DNA from: DASVTR01 sp033855775 | Lineage (GTDB): Bacteria > Acidobacteriota > Blastocatellia > Pyrinomonadales > Pyrinomonadaceae | Direction of reading: 5' to 3' | Assembly: GCA_033855775.1 (NCBI GenBank) | Contig: JAWVFT010000122.1 | Span: 1-64,000 of the forward strand | Length of the DNA: 64,000 nucleotides | Part shown: in pieces, positions 1-8,871 of the stretch | Position numbering within the stretch: the first letter of the stretch is position 1 | How the letters are laid out: each line of letters starts with the position of its first letter | Made by a program: the position numbers and the translations under genes | Notes under the pieces: generated by a model | What the model was told of the DNA's origin: nothing | The model's database searches: none | Seen by the model: the letters and a program-made list of their open reading frames with translations, nothing else

Positions 1-2
1 CC

Positions 3-176
3 GCCACCGGAGGACAAATCACGCCCGCCGCGCGCCTGCTCGGCGTCACACATCAATGCCTAGCCTACATCCTTCAAGGCCGCCACAAAGATTTGCTCGT
101 CGTTAGAACTCCCGTCCAGCGGCGCAAACGCAGCATCATCATCAAGCCACAACCCGAAAAAAACAGAAGACGATAA
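3..176 (+). CDS. C-terminal end of a Fis-type helix-turn-helix regulator (5' end outside window)
   Basis: An open frame runs from the window edge to TAA at 174-176 and encodes 57 residues. It holds a Fis-like helix-turn-helix of the form GGQITPAARLLGV, followed by a second helix (HQCLAYILQ) and a very basic tail (RRKRSIIIK and later KNRRR). This arrangement is typical of the last domain of Fis-family or sigma-54-linked regulators, where it binds DNA. The upstream domains are missing, so the class of regulator cannot be decided. A strong hairpin terminator follows directly, which supports a real gene end here. Confidence 0.7.
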   Translation, partial: ATGGQITPAARLLGVTHQCLAYILQGRHKDLLVVRTPVQRRKRSIIIKPQPEKNRRR

Positions 177-194
177 AGCCTATCGCTCAAAGGC

Positions 195-277
195 AGTCTA
201 AAGTCCAATGTCCAAGGTCAAGAACTTAGCTTCCTGACTTTGGACATTGGACTTTAGACTTTGGACTTGCTTTTTTT
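195..277 (+). terminator. Intrinsic terminator with 26-bp stem
   Basis: Arms at 195-220 and 235-260 are complementary over 26 bases with one mismatch around a 14-base loop. A run of seven T follows at 271-277. The element sits between the end of the Fis-type gene (+) and the end of the gene at 287-931 (-), so it can serve both strands. It is built on the motif TTGGACATTGGACTTT and is longer than a usual terminator, so it may come from a dispersed repeat. Confidence 0.85.
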
Positions 278-286
278 GTCTTGAGT

Positions 287-931
287 TCAGAGCATCCACT
301 GGTGACGGTTGGGGAAATAGTCTGGGGCTTTGTCGGGGTGCTGTTTCTTGAATTGCCTGTAGCGCGCGAGCAGTCGCCTGTGTCGCGCGTCCGAAGATTT
401 TATCTCGCGGTGCGGTATCTCCTGTAGATAGCGTTCGACCTTCCAGACGTTTTTCGTGGAGAAGCGCCAGTCGTAGTTTCCCAACTCGCGCAGGTCGCCG
501 AGGCCGTAGCCTGTGATGCGCGCCGTTTCGTCAACGTAAGGGTCGAAGTAGCTCCATGCGAGGTGGCGCAGGTGGCGGAAGATTGGACGCCTGCCGTGAA
601 GGCCGATGTCGCGCGAGCGAGCGACCGCGCCCCACAAGCCGCGCTCCTGATAGACGAAGACAACGTGGTCGAGCAAGTCCTGCGATTCGAGACTGAGGAC
701 GAGCGGCGGATAGTTGTGCTGTTCAAGAATCGTTGCCGCCGTCATCGCGGCTTCCAGACAATGTGCCGTTCGTCGTTTGACCACTTCGCGGAACGAGCGC
801 AGCGTGGCCGGGCCGGGTTCGCGGTTATACGGCATCGCGCTCAGCAACCGTTGCGCTTGTCGCGGCGTCCTGTTCGCTTGAATCAAAGCCCATTCCGCTC
901 GTGTGAAATCCTGCTTGCGCGGCTCGCTCAT
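287..931 (-). CDS. Hypothetical protein, possibly transglutaminase-like
   Basis: A 214-residue soluble protein without signal peptide or membrane segment. I do not recognise a named family. A cysteine at the head of a helix (TAHCLEAAMTAA, about residue 58), a histidine in a hydrophobic strand (LDHVVFVY, about residue 88) and an aspartate further on (WSYFDPYVDE, about residue 129) follow the Cys-His-Asp order of transglutaminase-like hydrolases. This comparison is inference from motif order only. The C-terminal third is basic and rich in Arg, Tyr and Trp. It converges on the Fis-type gene across a shared terminator, so it is probably monocistronic. Codon use resembles its neighbours. Confidence 0.75.
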   Translation of the reverse strand: MSEPRKQDFTRAEWALIQANRTPRQAQRLLSAMPYNREPGPATLRSFREVVKRRTAHCLEAAMTAATILEQHNYPPLVLSLESQDLLDHVVFVYQERGLWGAVARSRDIGLHGRRPIFRHLRHLAWSYFDPYVDETARITGYGLGDLRELGNYDWRFSTKNVWKVERYLQEIPHREIKSSDARHRRLLARYRQFKKQHPDKAPDYFPNRHQWML

Positions 932-1182
932 CGCTTAAGCTAATAACAGAAGCGCGCGGAAAAATGCAAAGGAATATTTCTGTAGAATACTGGACATTTC
1001 ACTCTTTGAGCGGGCAAGAGGGCATCTGCGACTTGATTCTAAGACGCCCGTTGATGTAAGACATTCAGGTACACTAAACAATCCAGCCGGTAAATGAGAG
1101 TGCGCCGGACAAGGCCGGGGAAGATTTGAGCGCACATGGGGAGGCGTCGGACAAGCGACGGGCTATCCGATTGATTAAATGA

Positions 1183-1431
1183 ATGGCGAGTAGTCAATTC
1201 GATGTTAAGACGGCTCCGCTGACGCGGGCCGAAAAAGAGACGCAGACCGAAGCCGAGCGTTTGACGATGCAGATTGAGCACGCGCTGGCCGCCGTGGCCA
1301 ATCGCTCGCAAACCGACATTGAGGAACTCGAAGCCTGCGCTCAACGGCTCGAACGTGCCGCGCGCGATTTGGCCGTGACTCTGCGCGAACTGGCGCACGA
1401 ACGCCGCGCCGCCAGAGACGAGGCGGGATAA
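1183..1431 (+). CDS. Small coiled-coil hypothetical protein
   Basis: An 82-residue charged protein. Most of it (from about residue 14) is predicted by eye as one long alpha helix, with hydrophobic residues spaced every three to four positions (LTMQIEHALAAV, LEACAQRLERAA, LAVTLRELAHE). That suggests a coiled coil. A stop codon lies at 1180-1182, immediately before the ATG, so the start cannot be moved upstream. No strong ribosome binding site is visible. It lies 77 bases before pckA on the same strand, but nothing links it functionally. A competing long frame on the other strand looks like a shadow. Confidence 0.5.
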   Translation: MASSQFDVKTAPLTRAEKETQTEAERLTMQIEHALAAVANRSQTDIEELEACAQRLERAARDLAVTLRELAHERRAARDEAG

Positions 1432-1508
1432 ACAGCGAAGGATTGAGTCAAGAAAGCTTGCGGCAACAGCAGCAGGCTTTTTAATTTTCTGATTGATGGG
1501 AGCAAGCT

Positions 1509-3134
1509 ATGACTTCACCCGGGAAACAGGGCGTCACGCAGGACAAGGGGCGCAAGCGCACGGACTACGGGCTGGACAACTACGGCATCCGCGAGGCCAG
1601 CGTCGTCTACTGGAATCTCAACACGCCTGAGCTTTACGAAGAGATTGCGCGGCGCGACGAAGGCATCTTCTCAGACCACGGCGCGCTCATCGTTGACACG
1701 GGCGAGCACACGGGCCGCGCCGCCAAGGACAAGGCCATCGTCCGCAATGCCGAGAGCGAAGATAAAGTCTTCTGGGGCGAGGTCAACAAAGAGTTCACGC
1801 AGGAGAAGTTCAACGCCCTGCGCGACCGCATGATGGCTCACACGAAAGGGCGCGAGCTTTTCGTGCAGGACACGTTCGCCGGAGCAGACCCGAGCTATCG
1901 TCTGCCCGTTCGCATCATCACCGAACTGGCCTGGCACTCGCTCTTTGCGCGCACGATGTTCATCAACGATGACACGGACGCGAATCATCAGCCGGAATTT
2001 ACCATCATCAATCTGCCCAGTTTCAAAGCCGACCCTGAACGCGACGGCACGCGCGCTCAGACTTTTATCCTGATGGATTTCGGCCAACGGCTGGTGCTCA
2101 TCGGCGGCACATCTTACGCGGGCGAAACCAAGAAGAGCGTCTTCACGATTCTCAACTATCTGCTGCCGCAACGCGGCGTGATGAGCATGCATTGCTCGGC
2201 CAACGTCGGCGACGCGGGCGACGTGGCAATCTTCTTCGGCCTTTCCGGCACGGGCAAGACGACGCTCTCAGCCGACCCCGAACGCCGTCTCATCGGCGAC
2301 GACGAGCACGGCTGGTCGGACGACGGCGTGTTCAACTTTGAAGGCGGCTGCTATGCCAAAGTCATCAAGCTCTCGCCCGAAGCCGAGCCTGACATCTATC
2401 GCACGACGCGCATGTTCGGCACCGTTTTGGAGAACGTCGTCTACGACCCCGCGACGCGCGTCCTCGATTTGGACGACGCCGCGAAGACAGAGAACACGCG
2501 CGCCGCTTATCCTTTGACTTCGATTCCGAACATCGTGCCGGAGGGCTACGCTGGCCATCCGCAGAACATCATCATGTTGACGGCTGACGCCTTCGGCGTG
2601 CTGCCGCCCGTCTCACGCCTGACGCCTGAGCAGGCGATGTATCACTTCCTCTCCGGCTACACGGCGAAGGTCGCAGGCACAGAGAAGGGCGTCAAAGAAC
2701 CCGAAGCCACTTTCTCAACCTGCTTCGGCGCTCCCTTCATGTCGCTGCATCCGGGCGTCTACGCAGACCTTTTGGGGAAGAAGATGGAGGAGCACAAGGC
2801 CATCTGCTGGCTCGTCAACACGGGCTGGTCGGGCGGCCCCTACGGCGAAGGCCAGCGCATGAAAATCTCTTACACGCGCGCCATGATTCGCGCCATCCTG
2901 AACGGCTCGCTCGCCAAAGTCGAGACGCAGCCGGACCCAATCTTCGGCCTCGGCATTCCGCTGTCATGTCCCGAAGTTCCGGCGGAAGTCCTCAAGCCGC
3001 GCGACACCTGGAAAGACGCCGCGGCTTACGATTCGAAGGCGCGCGAGTTGGCGCGACGCTTTAACGAGAATTTTAAGAAGTATGCCGACGGAGTTTCGGA
3101 GGCCGTGCGCGCCGTCGCGCCCGCGGTGGATTAG
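1509..3134 (+). CDS. pckA: Phosphoenolpyruvate carboxykinase (ATP)
   Basis: A 541-residue cytosolic enzyme that converts oxaloacetate and ATP to phosphoenolpyruvate, CO2 and ADP, the first committed step of gluconeogenesis (EC 4.1.1.49). The length matches the ATP-dependent family. The kinase P-loop GLSGTGKTTLSADP lies at about residue 244, followed by the metal-binding segment IGDDEHGW and the conserved NFEGGCYAK. The N-terminal region contains the family segments TGRAAKDK and RIITELAWHSLF. GGGAGC a few bases before the ATG acts as ribosome binding site. The gene stands alone and is closed by a hairpin terminator just after its stop codon. Confidence 0.97.
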   Translation: MTSPGKQGVTQDKGRKRTDYGLDNYGIREASVVYWNLNTPELYEEIARRDEGIFSDHGALIVDTGEHTGRAAKDKAIVRNAESEDKVFWGEVNKEFTQEKFNALRDRMMAHTKGRELFVQDTFAGADPSYRLPVRIITELAWHSLFARTMFINDDTDANHQPEFTIINLPSFKADPERDGTRAQTFILMDFGQRLVLIGGTSYAGETKKSVFTILNYLLPQRGVMSMHCSANVGDAGDVAIFFGLSGTGKTTLSADPERRLIGDDEHGWSDDGVFNFEGGCYAKVIKLSPEAEPDIYRTTRMFGTVLENVVYDPATRVLDLDDAAKTENTRAAYPLTSIPNIVPEGYAGHPQNIIMLTADAFGVLPPVSRLTPEQAMYHFLSGYTAKVAGTEKGVKEPEATFSTCFGAPFMSLHPGVYADLLGKKMEEHKAICWLVNTGWSGGPYGEGQRMKISYTRAMIRAILNGSLAKVETQPDPIFGLGIPLSCPEVPAEVLKPRDTWKDAAAYDSKARELARRFNENFKKYADGVSEAVRAVAPAVD

Positions 3135-3156
3135 CGACGAAGCAGAGCGATGATTG

Positions 3157-3197
3157 ATGAGGGCGATGCTCGCAAAGCGTCGCCCTCATTATTTTTT
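3157..3197 (+). terminator. Intrinsic terminator after pckA
   Basis: The 10-base arms ATGAGGGCGA (3157-3166) and TCGCCCTCAT (3180-3189) pair perfectly, with further pairing of GCT and AGC inside. TATTTTTTG follows. The element stands between converging genes, pckA and the secreted protein at 3205-4167, and may act for both. Confidence 0.85.
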
Positions 3198-3204
3198 GTT
3201 CGCT

Positions 3205-4167
3205 TTAATCAATGTAGATGGTGACGGATAAAATCTTGAGTTGCCCGTCCTGTCTCGTCATGGTCAGGCAGAAGGGCAGCAAGTCCGCGTGGATGACCTG
3301 AGAGCCTTTCGTGTAGCCGTAAAAGTTTTCCTTAACGGTTGTCAGATTCAAGTTTTCTACGCCCGGTTCATCTTTCGCGTCGGCGTTAGCGGGCGCGACG
3401 TTCGAGTTGAGCGACAAACTCGCCAATCGCTGGCGCAGCAATTCAACGGCTCGCTCAAGGGTCGCGGAAACGTCCTTCAGTTGCGCGAGGCTTTTGATTA
3501 CGCCTCTCTCGTTTTCTTCTGCTGAGGTGTCGTCGCCAGCGTCGCCGTCAGCTTGCGCCGTTGCGCCCGCAGCCTGCGACGAATCAACGCTCGCCGCTGG
3601 CTGACTACTGTCGTCTTCTTTTGTTCCATGGACTTCTTCATCTTTCTCAAGTTCTTTGATTAAGGTTGCTATCGTCGGGTCGCTGCGCAGGACAGTCATT
3701 ATCTCCGGCGTCAGAGCATCATAGATGTCCACATCCACGTTCGCTTCCGCGTCTCCGGCTTGTTCCCGCGCCGCGCGCCTGAGCACATCCCAAACTCGGT
3801 TGAGCAGTTGAAAAAAATTCAGCGTGGCGACGTAGTAGCGACGCAACTCTACAGTATCGGCTGTCGTCACAAGGCTTTTGTCAACGAACCACCAGGGCAT
3901 CGTATCCAGCGGAGCTTGCCGCGCCCGTTCCGCGAGATCGTTGACGAAGAACTCGTCAATGATTTGCCCAAAGTCGTTCGTCTCTTTGAGCCGCCTGTCG
4001 AAGCGCGCGAGGAGGTCTAAGGCTTCGCGTCTCTCCTTGCTTGAGAGTTGCGGCTCATCTTCCGTTTGAAAGCGCGCGCGCTCAAACGCGTTTGGCGTGC
4101 GGGCTGCTGCGGTCGTCAAAGCCATGGCGCAAACGAGCAGCGATGTAATGATGGAACGCGATTTCAT
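3205..4167 (-). CDS. Secreted hypothetical protein
   Basis: A 320-residue protein with a clear signal peptide (MKSRS followed by a hydrophobic run ending near TAAARTP), so it is probably exported to the periplasm. The rest is mostly helical and acidic, with a low-complexity Ser/Ala/Asp/Glu segment at about residues 180-215 between two folded parts. The C-terminal part is richer in beta strands (LPFCLTMTRQDGQLKILSVTIYI). I do not recognise a family. GGAGG lies eight bases before the ATG. It follows the secreted protein at 4249-4761 by 81 bases on the same strand and may be co-transcribed with it. Confidence 0.8.
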   Translation of the reverse strand: MKSRSIITSLLVCAMALTTAAARTPNAFERARFQTEDEPQLSSKERREALDLLARFDRRLKETNDFGQIIDEFFVNDLAERARQAPLDTMPWWFVDKSLVTTADTVELRRYYVATLNFFQLLNRVWDVLRRAAREQAGDAEANVDVDIYDALTPEIMTVLRSDPTIATLIKELEKDEEVHGTKEDDSSQPAASVDSSQAAGATAQADGDAGDDTSAEENERGVIKSLAQLKDVSATLERAVELLRQRLASLSLNSNVAPANADAKDEPGVENLNLTTVKENFYGYTKGSQVIHADLLPFCLTMTRQDGQLKILSVTIYID

Positions 4168-4248
4168 TCGGGTTGCCTCCGCTCAAAAACTTCCTGACGG
4201 TCAATGCCGCTTCCGGCCGTCCAAGCTTCGCTCTGTCGCCAGAGCCTT

Positions 4249-4761
4249 TTACTCTTCAACGGGCAGAGCGCGCACGGACTGCATCCGTTTGACAATCTGC
4301 TTCGAGATGTCTTCGGCGGCCACGAGCCCGTTAATCGCCACGACTTTTCCTTTCAGGACAACGACGCTCGATTGACGGTCAACGACGCTGAAGATGTAGT
4401 TCAAAGCCGCGCGATGAATCTCCAACAAGAGGTCTGCCTTCTCGTCGTCTTTGACGAAGGCCAGCCGCCATCGTTGAAAGTCGGGCAGCTTGTCCAGTTT
4501 GTATTCGAGATATTCGGCGTCAATATATTCGTTGGGCCGAATGTGTATGGTGTGGGCCGCGCGGAGCAGGCGCGCGGGGTCTGTCTCCGGCGTCCGCTCG
4601 ACGTTGCGCGAGCGCGTGGCGGCGTCCGAATCCGAATAGCCCGCGGCGTTGCGCGCCGTCTGCCCCTGCGCGCTCGCAAGTCCTATTGCCAGCGTCATGA
4701 TAAAGAGGCTGGCCGTTCGCTTAAAGCTTATCGTTCGCCTGAAGTTCATTAAGTGTCGCAT
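4249..4761 (-). CDS. Secreted hypothetical protein
   Basis: A protein of 170 residues with an N-terminal hydrophobic segment (ASLFIMTLAIGLASAQ) that looks like a signal peptide. After a Ser/Arg-rich stretch comes a compact domain (AHTIHIRPNEYIDAEYLE and then FVKDDEKADLLLEIHRA) with alternating strands and helices. Its role is unknown. ATG at 4761 is preferred over the TTG one codon upstream because AAGGAA lies about eight bases before it. It is the first gene of a likely two-gene unit with the secreted protein at 3205-4167 and is divergent from the histidine kinase gene. Confidence 0.75.
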   Translation of the reverse strand: MRHLMNFRRTISFKRTASLFIMTLAIGLASAQGQTARNAAGYSDSDAATRSRNVERTPETDPARLLRAAHTIHIRPNEYIDAEYLEYKLDKLPDFQRWRLAFVKDDEKADLLLEIHRAALNYIFSVVDRQSSVVVLKGKVVAINGLVAAEDISKQIVKRMQSVRALPVEE

Positions 4762-4891
4762 CAATCTTTTCCTTTCAACGCATGCTTCGCGTTCGCTTCA
4801 TTGGGCAAGGCTCGTGCCGCGCGGCAAATGCTTGTTAAGCAAAGGAAGCCGCCTTGAAAGACTGCGCGGCGGATGCCGCAATGCGTTATCA

Positions 4892-4936
4892 TCTGACAGA
4901 AATTTCTGACAGCGAAGGGAAAGGCTCGGCTATAAT
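4892..4936 (+). promoter_or_regulatory. Candidate sigma-70 promoter and direct repeat before the histidine kinase gene
   Basis: A perfect -10 hexamer TATAAT is at 4931-4936. CTGACA at 4906-4911 could be the -35 box with a long 19-base spacer. The octamer TCTGACAG occurs twice, at 4892-4899 and 4905-4912, one of them overlapping the -35 box, which is the arrangement of an operator. The distance to the ATG at 4994 leaves a leader of about 50 bases. Function is inferred from sequence only. Confidence 0.4.
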
Positions 4937-4993
4937 CGAAAATCGAAATCTTCGCGGAGAGAACGGGCGGGACACGCGAGCGCGGCTCAATCT

Positions 4994-6688
4994 ATGACCA
5001 ACCAACCGACAGATTCCGGCGACGAACGCGCGGCGACGATGGACGAGACGACGCGCCGAATCGCTGAGCCGCGCGGCGCGCTCGTCGACAGGCGTGAGAG
5101 CGCCGCGACGCTCGACACCGTGGCGGAGATGGTGCGGCGGACGTTGCGCTCCGACACGACCAGCGTCGCCAGCATTTCTCTCACAGACCAAACGATTACG
5201 TGGAAAGCCATGAGCGGCTTTCGCACGCGCCCCGGCCCGCATGAAGAGTTGACGATTCCCATGCGCGGGCGATTGGCCGAACGCGCCGGGAGCAACGGCA
5301 TCATGATTCTCAGCGGCATCGGCGCGAGCGATGAGTTTCCGGCCAGCGACTTTCCGCTGCATAGCGCGGAGGGCGTGGTCGACCTAGCTCTCGTTCCGCT
5401 CGGAGCGCGCGACGAGAATCCGGGCGCGTTGGCCGTCGGCTATCGCGCGCCGCACACTTTCACGGAAGAGGAGCAGCAACTCTTAACAGCTTTGGCCGAA
5501 CTCGCGGCCCTTGCGATGGAGAACGCGCGGCTGCTGGAAACGGTCAGCACGGCCAAGAAAGTTTGGGAGCAGACTTTCGACGCGATTCCCGACGGCATCA
5601 TCGTCCACGACCGGCAGATGCGCGTCGTGCGTTGCAACGCGCACGCGGCGATGATGATGGACTTGCTTCCCGCTCAAGTCGTAGGGCTATCGTGCGCCGA
5701 CGCCTTTGCGCGTCTCTTCGGCGAACGCGCCGCCGCCTATCACATGGGACAAGGAATTGGCGTCGCTTCATCCTTCGAGCTACAGGCTGAAGACGGGCGC
5801 CGCTATCTGGTTTCGGTCGCGCCAATCACGAGCCTCGAACACGGCATCGCCGATCAATCGCTTCCTTCGTCTTCGCAGAACGCAGAGCCGCCGCGCGCTC
5901 AAACTTCCGACGCTCAGACTTACTGGAGCGTCATCACCTGGAGCGATGTGACGGAGTTGTCGGAGATGCAGGAGCAGTTGTCGCGTTCGCGCAGGCTGGC
6001 GACGGTCGGGCAACTGGCGGCGGGCGTCGCGCATGAGATTAACAATCCGCTGGCGGCCATCAACACTTGCGCCGAGGCCGTCGTGCGCGACCTGCGCGAG
6101 ACGCCGGAGACGCTGGCTCTGGCCGAGAGCCGCGACTGGAACTATTATCTCGAAGAGATTATCCGGCAGGTCTTCCGCTGCAAAGAGATTACGCGCGGAC
6201 TGCTCGATTTGTCGCGCCAGCGACGCCCGCGCCGCCTTGCCTCAGACCTCAACAGCCTCGTCGCGGAGGCTGCGCGTTTGACCGAGCAGCGCGTCGAGTC
6301 GGAAGCCGTGCGGCTCGTCGTCAAGCTGGACGAGAACGTCGGCGAAGTGGCGACGGATGAAGGGATGGTCAGGCAAGTCCTCGACAATCTGTTGAGCAAC
6401 GCGCTGGACGCCGTTGGCCAGAGCGGGCAGATTACCGTTTCGACCTTGCGCGCGGGCGAACGCATCGCCATCGAAGTCGCGGACACGGGCCACGGCATCG
6501 CGCCCGAACTGCTCGTCCGCATCTTCGACCCGTTCTTCACGACGAAAGACCCCGGCAAAGGCTCCGGCCTCGGCCTCGCCATCTGCTACACGCTGGCCGA
6601 AGCCCTCGGCGGCGCGCTGACAGTCGAGTCCAAGCCAGCGACCGGCAGCCGCTTTCGTCTCTGGCTGCCGCGACGCGCGCCGGAATAA
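4994..6688 (+). CDS. Cytosolic sensor histidine kinase (GAF-PAS-HisKA-HATPase)
   Basis: A protein of 564 residues with no transmembrane segment, so it senses a cytosolic signal. A GAF-like domain spans about residues 35-180 and a PAS-like domain (FDAIPDGIIVHDRQMRVV) about 187-320. The HisKA dimerisation domain follows, with phospho-acceptor His347 in VAHEINNPL. The HATPase domain shows the N box NLLSNALDAV (about 465) and the G boxes DTGHGIAP and GSGLGLAI. It autophosphorylates and should pass the phosphate to the NtrC-type regulator encoded next (6928-8370). The NtrB-like HEINNP motif fits a sigma-54 partner. The ligand of the GAF and PAS domains is unknown. Confidence 0.93.
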   Translation: MTNQPTDSGDERAATMDETTRRIAEPRGALVDRRESAATLDTVAEMVRRTLRSDTTSVASISLTDQTITWKAMSGFRTRPGPHEELTIPMRGRLAERAGSNGIMILSGIGASDEFPASDFPLHSAEGVVDLALVPLGARDENPGALAVGYRAPHTFTEEEQQLLTALAELAALAMENARLLETVSTAKKVWEQTFDAIPDGIIVHDRQMRVVRCNAHAAMMMDLLPAQVVGLSCADAFARLFGERAAAYHMGQGIGVASSFELQAEDGRRYLVSVAPITSLEHGIADQSLPSSSQNAEPPRAQTSDAQTYWSVITWSDVTELSEMQEQLSRSRRLATVGQLAAGVAHEINNPLAAINTCAEAVVRDLRETPETLALAESRDWNYYLEEIIRQVFRCKEITRGLLDLSRQRRPRRLASDLNSLVAEAARLTEQRVESEAVRLVVKLDENVGEVATDEGMVRQVLDNLLSNALDAVGQSGQITVSTLRAGERIAIEVADTGHGIAPELLVRIFDPFFTTKDPGKGSGLGLAICYTLAEALGGALTVESKPATGSRFRLWLPRRAPE

Positions 6689-6750
6689 GGAGTAGACAAA
6701 CAAGGGCGCAAGCCGCGACGATAAGAGATGCGCCAGACGAAAGAGACTCG

Positions 6751-6861
6751 GAGCGACGAAAGACAAACTATTCGTAACTTCTCTATTCGTAACTTCCAAA
6801 GACGAGCTATGCTGAGTGACGAAAGACGAGCTACCTGGAGTGACGAAAGACAAACTACGCT
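6751..6861. repeat. Degenerate short repeats between sensor and regulator genes
   Basis: A 20-base core GAGYGACGAAAGACRARCTA occurs at 6751, 6814 and 6838. The last two copies are 24 bases apart, and the first two are 63 bases apart. Between them CTATTCGTAACTTC occurs twice. The whole 240-base spacer between the kinase and regulator genes lacks a plausible gene and reads as decayed repeat DNA. The regulator gene lacks an obvious ribosome binding site just after it. Confidence 0.6.
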
Positions 6862-6927
6862 GAGCCTATCTTTCATTCATCATTCATCGTCGCGGCTTCA
6901 TCGTTCATCGCTGCTCGTTTCAAATTT

Positions 6928-8370
6928 ATGACTCGAAAGATTTGCGTGCTGGTAGTTGACGACGACAATCTGCTGCGCAAGTTGGTGACGACACAACTTG
7001 GGCGCTCAGGGTTTGACGCGTCCGCGGCTGCGGGCGGCCAGGAGGCTCTGAATCATTTGCAGGCGACGGACTGCGATGTCGTGCTGCTCGACATACAGAT
7101 GCCGGGCATGTCCGGCCTCGACGCTCTGCGCGAGATTAGAAAGATGGAGGACGCGCCGGAGGTCGTCATGCTCACAGCCGACACGTCGCTGGCGACCGGC
7201 ATCGAAGCCATGCGCCTCGGAGCCTACGACTATCTGACGAAGCCCGCGCGCCTAGACGAGATGGAAGCCGTCATCCGCAAGGCCGACGAGAAGCGGCGAC
7301 TGATTCGGCAGAACGCAGGACTGCGCGCCGTCGTCGTGCAGGAGCCTGAGAGCGCGGACGAAGAGAGCGGCCCCAACCTGATTTACAGGAGCGCGGCGAT
7401 GGCCGCCGTCGTGTCGCAGGCCGAGACAGCCGCGCGCGTTGATTCGACGCTGCTCATCACGGGCGAGAGTGGCACGGGCAAGGACGTGCTCGTGCGCTAC
7501 ATCCACGCGCGCAGCCCGCGCAAGGAGACGCCCATCATCACCATCAACTGCGGCGCGCTGCCCGAAGCTCTCTTCGAGTCGGAGTTCTTCGGCCACGAGC
7601 GCGGCGCCTTCACAGGAGCCAACAGTTTGAAGCGCGGCTTGATTGAAGCCGCCGACGGCTCGACGCTCTTTCTCGACGAGGTTGGCGAAACGCCGCTGCC
7701 GATGCAGGTCAAGCTCCTGCACTTTCTTGAAGAGGGACGCTTTCGCCGCGTCGGCTCAACGCGCGACCAGAGCGCGGACGTGCGCATCATCGCCGCCACC
7801 AATCGTCATCTGCCGCAGGACGTGCAGGACAAAAGATTTCGCGCCGACCTCTTCTATCGCCTCAACGTCGTTTCCCTGCACGTGCCGCCCCTGCGCGAAC
7901 GACCCGCCGACATCCCCGCGTTGATAGAACATTTTCTCGGCCTCTATCGCCAGCGATTCAAGCGGCCCGCGCTCGATGTTTCGGCGGAAGCGCGACGACA
8001 GCTTGAAGGCTACGGCTGGCCGGGCAACGTGCGCGAGTTGCGCAACTGCCTTGAGCGCGCCGCAGCCCTCTCGACCGGCGACATGATTGAAGCCGCGCAG
8101 GTCTTGCCGGGCAGAGCCGCAGGCGCTGCGACAACCGGGACGCCGGAAGCAGAGATGGCTTCCGCTCAAGCCTCAAACGCCAACACGGGCGAGACTCCTC
8201 CGGCAACGCTCGACCAGCTTGAGCGGCAACACATCCTGCGCGTGCTGGACGAGACGGGCGGCAACCGCGAGCGTGCCGCCGCCATCTTAGGCATCTCCGC
8301 GCGCACGCTCTATCGCAAGCTGCGTGAGTATGAAAGAGACGAGGGCGCGACCACGCGCGCGGGCGCGTAA
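6928..8370 (+). CDS. NtrC-family sigma-54-dependent response regulator
   Basis: A 480-residue regulator with three domains. The receiver (1-120) has acidic residues VVDDDN and the phospho-acceptor Asp55 in LLDIQMPG. The AAA+ domain has Walker A GESGTGKD at about residue 179 and the sigma-54 contact loop GAFTGA at about 227. A C-terminal Fis-type helix-turn-helix (GGNRERAAAILGISARTLYRKL) binds enhancer sites. Phosphorylation by the adjacent kinase (4994-6688) should trigger ATP-driven opening of sigma-54 promoters. The targets are unknown, and I found no convincing -24/-12 promoter nearby. All residues needed for activity are present. Confidence 0.95.
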   Translation: MTRKICVLVVDDDNLLRKLVTTQLGRSGFDASAAAGGQEALNHLQATDCDVVLLDIQMPGMSGLDALREIRKMEDAPEVVMLTADTSLATGIEAMRLGAYDYLTKPARLDEMEAVIRKADEKRRLIRQNAGLRAVVVQEPESADEESGPNLIYRSAAMAAVVSQAETAARVDSTLLITGESGTGKDVLVRYIHARSPRKETPIITINCGALPEALFESEFFGHERGAFTGANSLKRGLIEAADGSTLFLDEVGETPLPMQVKLLHFLEEGRFRRVGSTRDQSADVRIIAATNRHLPQDVQDKRFRADLFYRLNVVSLHVPPLRERPADIPALIEHFLGLYRQRFKRPALDVSAEARRQLEGYGWPGNVRELRNCLERAAALSTGDMIEAAQVLPGRAAGAATTGTPEAEMASAQASNANTGETPPATLDQLERQHILRVLDETGGNRERAAAILGISARTLYRKLREYERDEGATTRAGA

Positions 8371-8432
8371 AGCTTATGCGCAAGGCGATAACAAGCGGCG
8401 CGTTCTATGTTCGGGTTCGGGGGTGATGAAAG

Positions 8433-8837
8433 ATGAATCTCTTGCTTTCCATTTTGCTCTTCTTCTCGATGGCTGGTTGGGCCGAGCCGCCGCGCAAAGA
8501 AAAACGCGCGCAACTCGGTCAGGAGTTCACGCTCAAGGTCGGCGAGCAAGTCGCCATCAGGGAAGCGGGGCTGACGATTTCCTTCAGCACGGTCGCGGAA
8601 GATTCGCGCTGCCCGAAGGGCGTCGATTGTATCTGGGCGGGCAACGGGCGCGTCGTCGTCCAGGTCAGCAAAGGGCATCGCAAAGCCGCCGCCGTCGAGT
8701 TGAACACGGGCATCGCCCCGAAAGAGCAACGCTTTCAAGATTACGAAATCAAGCTCGTCAGCCTCAACCCGTACCCGCAAAAGGATGTCAACGTCAAGCG
8801 CAGCGATTACACGGCGACCTTCATCGTGAGCCATTGA
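8433..8837 (+). CDS. Small secreted protein with conserved Cys pair
   Basis: A 134-residue protein with a short signal peptide (MNLLLSILLFFSMAGWA), probably periplasmic or lipid-free secreted. The mature part is beta-rich. It carries the segment DSRCPKGVDCIWAG, in which two cysteines may form a disulfide. The same type of segment is familiar from uncharacterised secreted bacterial proteins, but I know no function for it. A GGGGGTGA sequence precedes the ATG as ribosome binding site. It lies 62 bases after the response regulator and could be read through from it. Confidence 0.8.
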   Translation: MNLLLSILLFFSMAGWAEPPRKEKRAQLGQEFTLKVGEQVAIREAGLTISFSTVAEDSRCPKGVDCIWAGNGRVVVQVSKGHRKAAAVELNTGIAPKEQRFQDYEIKLVSLNPYPQKDVNVKRSDYTATFIVSH

Positions 8838-8871
8838 CGCTGGCAGCTCCGCATCACCGAAGAGAGCAGTG

